Assembly (NCBI GenBank): GCA_019308625.1
Contig: JAFDHU010000111.1
Location: forward strand, 1-5,379
From: Deltaproteobacteria bacterium
Lineage (GTDB): Bacteria > Desulfobacterota > Desulfobaccia > Desulfobaccales > 0-14-0-80-60-11
Reading direction: 5' to 3'
DNA: 5,379 bases
Below the pieces are notes generated by a model, which saw only the letters and a program-made list of their open reading frames with translations, was not told where the DNA came from and did no database searches. Each line of letters opens with the position of its first letter. The stretch's first letter is position 1. A program made the translations under genes and the position numbers. Shown in pieces: positions 1 through 4,247 of the stretch.

Positions 1-110
1 GGCTTCATCTTCTCAGCGCGATCAAAGATGGTCTCAATGCCCTCCGCCTGGGCCTTCTTGAGCACCTCCTGCGCCGCCTCATCCACGGTAAACTTTTCTA
101 ACTCGGCCAT
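1..110 (-). CDS. cooS: Probable anaerobic carbon monoxide dehydrogenase catalytic subunit, N-terminus (partial)
   Basis: Only the first 36 complete codons are in the window; the gene runs off the left edge. The product starts MAELEKFTVDEAAQEVLKKA and continues with AEGIETIFDRAEKMK. From memory of the family, nickel-containing CO dehydrogenases (CooS) have an N-terminal helix of this type, with a 'lkkA..eGIeT.wDR.e.q.P' stretch just before the first cysteine cluster, which here would lie outside the window. CooS interconverts CO and CO2 in the cytoplasm and passes electrons to ferredoxin-like partners, or works in the Wood-Ljungdahl pathway. The ATG at 108-110 is preceded by AAAAGGAGT at a suitable spacing, which supports the start. 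The identification rests on a short N-terminal match without any metal ligand in view, so another protein sharing this lead-in is possible. Confidence 0.62.
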   Translation of the reverse strand, partial: MAELEKFTVDEAAQEVLKKAQAEGIETIFDRAEKMK

Positions 111-165
111 GAAAGACTCCTTTTGAATTTTTTTCTGGTTGGCCCTACGCAGCTGCTTTGGCTTC

Positions 166-193
166 AATTTATACAAAATATTGTTTATGTCAA
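166..193 (-). promoter_or_regulatory. Candidate sigma-70 promoter of the probable cooS, with near-palindrome
   Basis: On the minus strand a perfect -35 box TTGACA (188-193) is followed after 16 bases by TAAATT (166-171); TATAAA (168-173) overlaps it at a shorter 14-base spacing. Transcription would start near 158-160 and give a leader of about 50 bases. The spacer is almost entirely an inverted repeat: the 18 bases at 171-188 match their reverse complement at 14 of 18 positions, with core ACAATATTTTGT. Such a site between -35 and -10 could be an operator. It does not match the CooA or CRP consensus closely, so I do not name the regulator. Confidence 0.5.
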
Positions 194-319
194 GCGAAAT
201 TATGAAGATACTTGGGGCCAGAAATGTCTCAATTGGGGTCTAATCTCAAAAATCAGATAGAATTTGCCGGGTGGATTCGGCTGGCCGGGAGGAATAGTAG
301 ATGTTTATAACTTACTGAT

Positions 320-346
320 ACTAAAGATTAATCTATCACTAAAGAT
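320..346. repeat. Short spaced direct repeat, ACTAAAGAT twice, 18 bases apart
   Basis: ACTAAAGAT occurs at 320-328 and 338-346, starting exactly 18 bases apart. A perfect 10-base palindrome AGATTAATCT (325-334) overlaps the first copy. The spacing is close to two helical turns, so two protein molecules could bind the same face of the DNA. In AT-rich DNA a 9-base repeat can also arise by chance. Confidence 0.35.
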
Positions 347-419
347 ATGATTTCCGCCAAAGCTTAGGAGGAATTGGTCTTGAACCTATTTATGTATATA
401 TATGAACAAGGTAGATATT

Positions 420-1232
420 TTAGTTACACTCCCGCACCACCCGAAAGCCAATAAAACCGTCAGCGTTTTGGGGAGCAGCAAAGCGCCGGGCGGCGCAACG
501 CAGGTCCCGAGCCCGGGAATACCAGGAACCCCCTTTAAGCACCCGAGCCTCCGGATTGGTGTAAGGGCCGCGGCGGGCAACTTTGAAAAAGCGATCCAGA
601 CACCATTCCGCAACATTGCCCGCCATGTCAAAGAGGCCGAAGCCGTTGGGCGGGAAGGAGCCCACCGGCGCCGTGAGGCGGAAGCCGTCATCGTCAAAAT
701 CGTTGGGGTAGTAATTGGCCCGGTAAAGTCCACCGGCATGGGGGGCCTCCCGGCCCCAGGGAAAGGGTTGCCCTTCCAGGCCCCCCCGAGCCGCTGCCTC
801 CCATTCCCTTTCATAGGGCAGGCGGTGGGGAATGCCGGTGGTTTGGGTCAGCCAGTCGGCAAAAGCCACGGCGTCAAACCAGGTAACCCCTACCACCGGT
901 TGCTCCGGGGCGTTCAGGTTTTGGTCCCGCCAGTACAAGGGAGGACGGTGCCCGGTGGCCTGGACAAAGCGCTGGTACTGGGCATTGGTGATTTCCGTCT
1001 CTGAAATATAGAAGGGTTTCAGGGCGACCTGGTGGGGAAGAGGCTCGTCGGCATAGCGGCCGCTTTCGGTGAGCGGGCTGCCCAGGGTATAGCGGCCCCC
1101 GGGGATGAGGCGGAAGCGGATGCCCTGGGACTCCACCACCTTTTCAGCCAAGGCCGTGCCGCAGGCCAAGCTCAGGACCGCCGCAAGAAGCAGCAGTCGG
1201 GCCGGGTTAACCGGAGAAGTTTGCCAATTCAT
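420..1232 (-). CDS. Secreted formylglycine-generating-enzyme-fold (SUMF1 domain) protein without catalytic cysteines
   Basis: The 270-residue product has a Sec signal peptide (hydrophobic core about 12-24, cleavage after ALA at 27-29), so the mature protein is periplasmic. The rest is one FGE-sulfatase domain. It shows the IPGG opening (43-46), the 'ISETEITNAQYQRFV' type helix (76-90), PVVGVTWFDAVAFADWL (112-128), RLPYEREWEAAARGG (137-151), LFDMAGNVAEWCLD (200-213) and the closing KGGSW...RCAAR...GFRVV (233-266). In true FGEs the loop after GGS carries two catalytic cysteines (C336 and C341 in human SUMF1). Here it is three residues shorter and reads WYSRARDLRC, with neither. Sulfatase activation is therefore unlikely; a binding or scaffold role is more plausible. 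The chosen ATG has no good Shine-Dalgarno site. An in-frame TTG at 1269-1271 would add 13 residues. The gene lies about 235 bases after the cytochrome gene and may or may not share its transcript. Confidence 0.87.
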   Translation of the reverse strand: MNWQTSPVNPARLLLLAAVLSLACGTALAEKVVESQGIRFRLIPGGRYTLGSPLTESGRYADEPLPHQVALKPFYISETEITNAQYQRFVQATGHRPPLYWRDQNLNAPEQPVVGVTWFDAVAFADWLTQTTGIPHRLPYEREWEAAARGGLEGQPFPWGREAPHAGGLYRANYYPNDFDDDGFRLTAPVGSFPPNGFGLFDMAGNVAEWCLDRFFKVARRGPYTNPEARVLKGGSWYSRARDLRCAARRFAAPQNADGFIGFRVVRECN

Positions 1233-1275
1233 TGAGAAAATTTCGAAGGGTAGTGCCCGCGCCTGACCCAAAAGC

Positions 1276-1300
1276 CTAAGGCGGCACCCCTCCCCTCCTT
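1276..1300 (-). promoter_or_regulatory. Strong Shine-Dalgarno site with three-codon micro-ORF before the FGE-fold gene
   Basis: On the minus strand AAGGAGG (1294-1300) stands six bases before GTG (1285-1287). This opens the frame GTG CCG CCT TAG, that is Met-Pro-Pro-stop. The stop (1276-1278) lies four bases before the in-frame TTG at 1269-1271 that could start the FGE-fold protein. The strong ribosome site thus serves either nothing or a tiny leader with reinitiation at TTG. If TTG is the real start, the FGE-fold gene is 420-1271 and has 283 residues. The arrangement is visible in the sequence; its use is inference. Confidence 0.35.
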
Positions 1301-1363
1301 AAAATAAACCAAAAGGTTGAAGCCGGGGCAGGACCAATGCCCTTTGGGGAGCCGGCACCAGAG

Positions 1364-1399
1364 CTCAGCCCGCCTTCATGGCCGGAAAGAGGGGCTGAG
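1364..1399. repeat. Inverted repeat in the leader between cytochrome c and FGE-fold genes
   Basis: CTCAGCCC (1364-1371) and GGGCTGAG (1392-1399) are perfect 8-base complementary arms, 20 bases apart. A smaller GCC-TTCAT-GGC stem (1372-1382) is nested in the loop. On the minus-strand transcript this would fold downstream of the cytochrome gene and upstream of the FGE-fold gene. There is no T-run after it, so it is not a standard intrinsic terminator. It could be a processing or mRNA-stability hairpin. Confidence 0.45.
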
Positions 1400-1467
1400 A
1401 ACTTAAGGGTTGACGGCCGGAGCGGCCTCGTTCACCTCAGACACCCGCCTTCAGCTTTCCGTGCCAC

Positions 1468-1773
1468 CTATTTCAGGCCGGAGAGATAGGTGACCAGGGC
1501 CTTCAGCTCCTGGGGTTTTATCTGGGCGAAGCTGGGCATTCGGCCCCGGGGCGTCAAAATCTGGCGCCGGATGGCTTCGGGAGTCAGGCGGGCTCCCAGC
1601 CCATCCCAAGCCGGCCCCTTGTCGCCGCCTTGGCCTTGAAGGGAATGGCAGCCCAGACACCCCAAGCGCTGCACCAGGTCCTCCCCGGTAGGCGGTACGT
1701 CCCCGGCCCCGACGGTGAGGAAGAAAGCCAGCAGGGCCGCTGTCAGCAGCAAGACCGAAGTCTGCCTAGTCAC
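1468..1773 (-). CDS. Small periplasmic monohaem c-type cytochrome
   Basis: The product has 101 residues. A signal peptide (hydrophobic stretch 7-23, probable cleavage after GAG at 22-24) leaves a mature protein of about 77 residues, small even for class I cytochromes c. The haem-binding motif is C39-L-G-C42-H43. The likely sixth iron ligand is M79 in the RMPSF segment, as expected for a His/Met class I fold. The C-terminal 'IKPQELKALVTYLSGLK' is the usual final helix. It would shuttle single electrons in the periplasm. The start is GTG at 1771-1773, overlapping the TGA stop of the TPR gene as GTGA (1770-1773), with GGGGAG upstream as ribosome site. The two products are therefore probably translationally coupled. 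The physiological donor and acceptor cannot be told from sequence. Confidence 0.92.
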   Translation of the reverse strand: MTRQTSVLLLTAALLAFFLTVGAGDVPPTGEDLVQRLGCLGCHSLQGQGGDKGPAWDGLGARLTPEAIRRQILTPRGRMPSFAQIKPQELKALVTYLSGLK

Positions 1774-2231
1774 TGCTTCTCCCCTTCGGCAATCAATGTC
1801 AGAATTTGCTCCTTTTCCGGGTGGTTGGGGTTCAGCTCCAAGGCCCGGCGGAAGAGAGGGGCGGCCTTGGCTTTTTCTCCGATGAAGTAGTAGCTCACAC
1901 CCAGATTGATCAGGGCCACCCAGTAGTTGGGGTCTGCCTCCACGGCCTTTTGGAACGCGGCGATTTCCTTGTCTTTGAGCTCCTGGCTCCGCACCTGGTT
2001 GTATTTGAACCGGTAGGCCATGCCCAGCAGGTTGTGGGCCACCGCACTTTGGGGTTGCAAGGCCGCGGCCTGGCCGAAACTGGCGATGGCCGCATCATAG
2101 TGTCGCTGCTGCATCTGGGTGAGGCCCTGCTCCATAAAAGTCTGGGCCTGCCTCCCTTTGCCGGCGGTCTGATTGCCGTTAGCGCACCCCAGCAAACCCA
2201 ATACCAACAGTAGGCACAAGAATTTCTTCAC
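1770..2231 (-). CDS. TPR-repeat lipoprotein
   Basis: The 153-residue product begins with a lipoprotein signal peptide: MKKF, a leucine-rich core, and the lipobox L-L-G-C with lipidated C16. Alanine at +2 gives no inner-membrane retention signal by the E. coli rule, so the outer membrane is the likely site. The mature part is made of tetratricopeptide repeats. One spans about 29-62 (motif YDAAIASFGQAAALQP), one about 63-100 with a longer linker (ending AFQKAVEADP), and one about 104-137 (ALINLGVSYYFIGEKAKAAPLFRRALELNP). TPRs are protein-binding scaffolds, as in PilF/PilW-type pilotins and cytochrome assembly factors. The start is GTG (2229-2231), preceded by AGGAG at normal spacing. The GTGA overlap with the cytochrome gene suggests that the two products act together, perhaps with the lipoprotein anchoring the cytochrome or a partner. 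No specific family assignment is possible. Confidence 0.9.
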   Translation of the reverse strand: MKKFLCLLLVLGLLGCANGNQTAGKGRQAQTFMEQGLTQMQQRHYDAAIASFGQAAALQPQSAVAHNLLGMAYRFKYNQVRSQELKDKEIAAFQKAVEADPNYWVALINLGVSYYFIGEKAKAAPLFRRALELNPNHPEKEQILTLIAEGEKQ

Positions 2232-2331
2232 GGTTTTCTCCTGGCGCGCCTTTGTGGGGCTGCTTTTTTCTTCCCAAGAGCGTTGCCCGTCTCAGGGGCC
2301 GGGCCTTTTCCTTCCGGCTCTCTTCTGCCTG

Positions 2332-3408
2332 TCAAGCATCCGGTACCGGAATCAAGGCCTCTCCCACCATGATGCAGTCCTTGCCCTTCCCTTTGCCCCG
2401 GAACATGGCCCGGTCGGCGATAAGCAGAAGGGATTCCCTGTCAGTGGCGTCTTGGGGCATGGTGGCGATGCCGTAGCTGGCGGTTAGTTGAGCATTCACC
2501 CCTTCTTCCGCCAGGAACCGGGTGCGGTTCAAAGTCCGGCGCAGGCGCCGGACCAGCTCCAGGGCCTGGGCCTGGCTTCGGCCCGGGAGCAGAATGACGA
2601 ATTCATCTCCGCCGTAGCGCACCAGGCTGTCGTCGGGATCCAAAACCGAAGATATCACCCGGGCTACCTCCGAGAGGACCTTGCTGCCCCGGAGATGTCC
2701 CTGGGAGTCAACAATGGCCTTGAAATCGTCCAAATCCAGAAACACCACGGACAGTTCGCCGCCGTGATTCAGGATGTCCCGGATAAACTGATCCAGTTTA
2801 ATCCCCAGGTAACGGGCATTATAAAAGCCGGTGACTTCATCAATGAAGGTGCGGGCCTGAAGCTGCTGTAAATTGCGGACATTGTCCACCGCGATGGCCA
2901 CGTAGTCGGCCAGAATATGAAGCAGGGGCAGGTATTTCTCCCGGAAAAACTCCTCATTCTCCACGTTCACCACTTCAAAGACCCCCACCACTTGGCCCCG
3001 CACGTGCAACGGCAAAGCGATGATGGAGCGGGTGGCAAACCCAGTGAGCTCGTCCACCTTGGGGCTGAAGCGGGGATCGTTTTGGGCGTCGGCGATAAAG
3101 GCCGGTTCCCCGGTTTGGGCCACCACGCCGGCGATGCCCTCCCCCACCTTCAGGCGGATAGATTGCAGGGCCTCCAGGTCCAACCCCACTGTCACAGCGA
3201 AATAAAGTTCGTCGGTTTTTTGATCCCGCAGCAGGAGGGACCAGTTTCTGGCCGGAATGAGGAGGCTGATGCGTTCCAATACCGCCCGGAGGAGCGTCTC
3301 CATGTCATAGGCGGTCACCAAGGCCTTGGAGAACTCAATGCAGGCCAGGATGCGCTCGACTGTGCCCAGCTCCTGCAGGTGGGCCAGAAAATCCCGCTGG
3401 TTGTACAT
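2332..3408 (-). CDS. GAF-GGDEF nucleotide cyclase with altered guanine-recognition residues (candidate Hypr-type)
   Basis: The product has 358 residues, no signal peptide and no membrane segment, so it is cytoplasmic. A GAF sensor domain spans about 30-180 (hallmarks VGEGIAGVVAQTGEPAFIAD 88-107 and RSIIALPLHVRGQVVGVFEV 127-146). A GGDEF domain spans about 185-345. It starts with D190-E-V-T193 and has metal-binding D225, the intact GGDEF motif at 266-270 and the late SYGIA motif (311-315). Family GGDEFs bind guanine through Asn and Asp (N335 and D344 in PleD). By residue spacing these are V233 and S242 here. The inhibitory RxxD site is also missing, reading D257-P-D-D260. Ser at the second position is the known mark of hybrid promiscuous enzymes such as Geobacter GacA, which makes cyclic AMP-GMP. 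The product could be that, c-di-GMP, or none. GGAGG precedes the ATG. The gene is 100 bases upstream of the TPR gene. Confidence 0.93.
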   Translation of the reverse strand: MYNQRDFLAHLQELGTVERILACIEFSKALVTAYDMETLLRAVLERISLLIPARNWSLLLRDQKTDELYFAVTVGLDLEALQSIRLKVGEGIAGVVAQTGEPAFIADAQNDPRFSPKVDELTGFATRSIIALPLHVRGQVVGVFEVVNVENEEFFREKYLPLLHILADYVAIAVDNVRNLQQLQARTFIDEVTGFYNARYLGIKLDQFIRDILNHGGELSVVFLDLDDFKAIVDSQGHLRGSKVLSEVARVISSVLDPDDSLVRYGGDEFVILLPGRSQAQALELVRRLRRTLNRTRFLAEEGVNAQLTASYGIATMPQDATDRESLLLIADRAMFRGKGKGKDCIMVGEALIPVPDA

Positions 3409-3411
3409 ATA

Positions 3412-3425
3412 TCACCCTCCGGTGA
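3412..3425 (-). promoter_or_regulatory. Ribosome-site hairpin before the GAF-GGDEF gene
   Basis: On the minus strand TCACC-GGAG-GGTGA forms a 5-base-pair stem with the Shine-Dalgarno core GGAG exactly in the four-base loop, ending three bases before ATG (3406-3408). The second arm also holds part of the extended ribosome site. The structure is short; it might tune translation or be chance. Confidence 0.35.
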
Positions 3426-3453
3426 TTCTAAGTTGCCACCCTCGGGTTGGCAA
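3425..3453 (-). promoter_or_regulatory. Sigma-70 promoter of the GAF-GGDEF gene with overlapping inverted repeat
   Basis: Minus strand: -35 box TTGCCA (3448-3453, five of six to consensus), exactly 17 bases of spacer, and -10 box TAGAAT (3425-3430, five of six). The start point would fall near 3418, leaving a leader of only about 10-12 bases that still contains GGAGG. The -35 box is also the left arm of an inverted repeat. TTGCCA-A-CCC is followed by GA and then GGG-TGGCAA (3433-3453). These are nine-base arms with one extra A. A repressor bound there would cover the -35 box and spacer. Confidence 0.55.
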
Positions 3454-3477
3454 GGAATTTGTATTTGTAAAGGAAAA

Positions 3478-3522
3478 GCCGCCGGGAGACGGCGACTCCG
3501 GTCCGGGCAGCCGCAAGCCGGA
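3478..3522. repeat. Clustered inverted repeats between the divergent promoters
   Basis: GCCGCCG (3478-3484) pairs with CGGCGAC (3490-3496) over a GGAGA loop, with one G-T wobble. TCCGG (3497-3501) pairs with CCGGA (3518-3522) immediately after it. Read on the minus strand, the first hairpin is followed by TTTTCC, which looks like a weak terminator, but no minus-strand gene ends here. I could not match the region to a riboswitch family that I know. Confidence 0.35.
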
Positions 3523-3569
3523 TTACACTGAGCTGGCCCCTTATCCCTTCCAACCTTGGCTTTTAGACA

Positions 3570-3598
3570 TTGCCGGGGTAGCTTTCCCGCCTTATATT
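3570..3598 (+). promoter_or_regulatory. Sigma-70 promoter candidate for the universal stress protein gene
   Basis: TTGCCG (3570-3575, four of six to the -35 consensus) is followed after exactly 17 bases by TATATT (3593-3598, five of six to the -10 consensus). Transcription would begin near 3605, giving a leader of about 55 bases before the ATG at 3661. Confidence 0.5.
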
Positions 3599-3620
3599 TA
3601 AGGAGGCCATCCGCGGGAGG

Positions 3621-3636
3621 CGGCAATTCATTGCCG
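3621..3636. promoter_or_regulatory. Perfect-arm palindrome in the stress protein leader (possible operator)
   Basis: CGGCAAT (3621-3627) and ATTGCCG (3630-3636) are perfect 7-base arms separated by TC. The site begins about 16 bases after the predicted start point and ends 24 bases before the ATG. It could be a repressor operator just downstream of the promoter or a small leader hairpin. It does not cover the ribosome site AAGGAGG (3650-3655 area). Confidence 0.45.
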
Positions 3637-3660
3637 TGCAGCGGGAAAAAGGAGGCGACT

Positions 3661-4143
3661 ATGGCTCAAAAAGTGATGATTGCGTTGGACAGTTCAGAAG
3701 GTGCCTGGCACGCCGTGGAATATGTCGCCCGCACTTTGGGCCGGACGCCGGAGGTGGAAATCATCCTGGCCCACATTCTCTCCGGTCTGCCGCCGGCCTT
3801 TTGGGATGACGGCCATATCCTGAACGAGAGGGAACGCCAGGCCAGGGAACGCCTCAAGGCCAACTGGCAGGCGGAACAGGAAAGACAATGGCAGGGTCTG
3901 GTGGACAAAGCCAAATCTCAACTGACCGCGGCCGGCATACCGCCGGAGAGAATCAGCACCCTGTTTAAGCCCAAATACTATGACGTGGCCGAAGACCTGG
4001 TGACAGAAGCCGAGGCCCACGGTTGCGACACCATCGTCCTGGGCCGTCGGGGGCTGGGAGCTGCCAGGTCCCTGATGTTGGGCTCGGTGACCAACAAGGT
4101 GGTGCACAACTCCCGGGGTCTGGCTGTAACCATCGTATCCTAA
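3661..4143 (+). CDS. Universal stress protein (UspA family), ATP-binding type
   Basis: The 160-residue product is a single UspA domain, of usual length, with no signal peptide. The N-terminal strand MAQKVMIALDSSEGAWHAVE carries the conserved aspartate D10 of the nucleotide site. The C-terminal part holds the ATP-binding pattern G-x2-G-x9-G-S, seen as G128-R-R-G131 and G141-S142, followed by the usual TNKVVHNS...AVTIV ending. Residues 55-90 form a long charged helix, larger than in short Usps. ATP-binding Usps act as cytoplasmic homodimers in stress survival and energy limitation; the exact role is not known. The ATG follows AAAAAGGAGGCGACT, an excellent ribosome site. The frame stays open upstream to 3556, but that extension has no ribosome site and crosses the predicted promoter. 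The gene is transcribed alone, divergent from the GGDEF gene and convergent with 4248-5117. Confidence 0.93.
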   Translation: MAQKVMIALDSSEGAWHAVEYVARTLGRTPEVEIILAHILSGLPPAFWDDGHILNERERQARERLKANWQAEQERQWQGLVDKAKSQLTAAGIPPERISTLFKPKYYDVAEDLVTEAEAHGCDTIVLGRRGLGAARSLMLGSVTNKVVHNSRGLAVTIVS

Positions 4144-4151
4144 GCCGGCCT

Positions 4152-4192
4152 CCCAGGCAAAAGGGGCGACGCTGGCGTCGCCCCTGCCTGGG
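4152..4192. terminator. Two-tier hairpin between convergent genes (likely bidirectional terminator)
   Basis: The outer arms CCCAGGC (4152-4158) and GCCTGGG (4186-4192) enclose inner arms AGGGGCGACG (4162-4171) and CGTCGCCCCT (4176-4185) over a CTGG loop. Three A residues (4159-4161) bulge on one side. This gives 17 perfect pairs. It starts eight bases after the stress protein stop. On the minus strand the inner stem is followed by TTT, as for an intrinsic terminator. On the plus strand no T-run follows directly; the next is TTTTTTT at 4227-4233. The position between convergent genes supports termination in at least one direction. Confidence 0.65.
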
Positions 4193-4247
4193 CCCGCTGT
4201 CCGGCCGCCTTCTCAGCCTGCTGTCATTTTTTTATCCCCGCCGGCCA

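Larger units (their letters stand above)
111..419. other. AT-rich intergenic region upstream of the probable cooS
   Basis: This 309-base stretch lies between the start of the probable cooS and the stop of the FGE-fold gene. It is visibly richer in A+T than the flanking genes. It holds a promoter candidate and a near-palindrome close to cooS (166-193). A spaced direct repeat lies at 320-346, with the perfect palindrome AGATTAATCT at 325-334 inside it. A TATATATA run lies at 395-402. There is also a Shine-Dalgarno-like TAGGAGGA at 365-372 on the plus strand with only a 24-codon frame after it. I see no convincing gene and no clear terminator for the FGE-fold gene. Confidence 0.6.

Noticed and set aside
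379..453. 24-codon plus-strand small ORF starting at TTG after TAGGAGGA
   Set aside because: The start is rare and the spacing long, the product has no features, and its 3' half is antisense to the FGE-fold gene end.
402..1004. Plus-strand open frame of 200 codons over the FGE-fold gene
   Set aside because: It is antisense to a well-conserved FGE-fold domain, has no close ribosome site, and its product is a low-complexity Gly/Pro/Arg-rich sequence with no domain.
1161..1175. Lipobox in the FGE-fold signal peptide (L-S-L-A-C)
   Set aside because: The residue three before the cysteine is Ser, which does not fit a lipobox, whereas ALA at 27-29 is a normal signal peptidase I site.
1272..1467. 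GEMM-I or other known riboswitch in the leader of the FGE-fold gene
   Set aside because: I looked for the conserved GCAAAG and tetraloop pattern and did not find it here or in the other gaps. A covariance-model search would be decisive.
2232..2350. Promoter for the TPR gene from the TTGACA at the end of the GGDEF gene
   Set aside because: The TTGACA at 2332-2338 spans the GGDEF stop codon, and no -10-like box occurs 16-18 bases downstream in this GC-rich stretch.
2620..2640. c-di-GMP inhibitory site (RxxD) in the GGDEF domain
   Set aside because: At the expected distance before GGDEF the residues are D257-P-D-D260, so the Arg is missing.
3447..3463. Sigma-54 promoter (GG, ten bases, GT) on the plus strand
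   Set aside because: The -12 element reads GT instead of GC, and the same bases are better explained as the -35 box and operator arm of the minus-strand GGDEF promoter.
2917..3531. Plus-strand open frame of 204 codons opposite the GAF domain
   Set aside because: It is antisense to a clear GAF-GGDEF gene and has no recognisable protein features.
3556..3660. 35-residue N-terminal extension of the universal stress protein
   Set aside because: The frame is open, but the UspA fold begins at MAQKVMIALD, which follows an excellent AAGGAGG site. The extension lacks one and crosses the predicted promoter.
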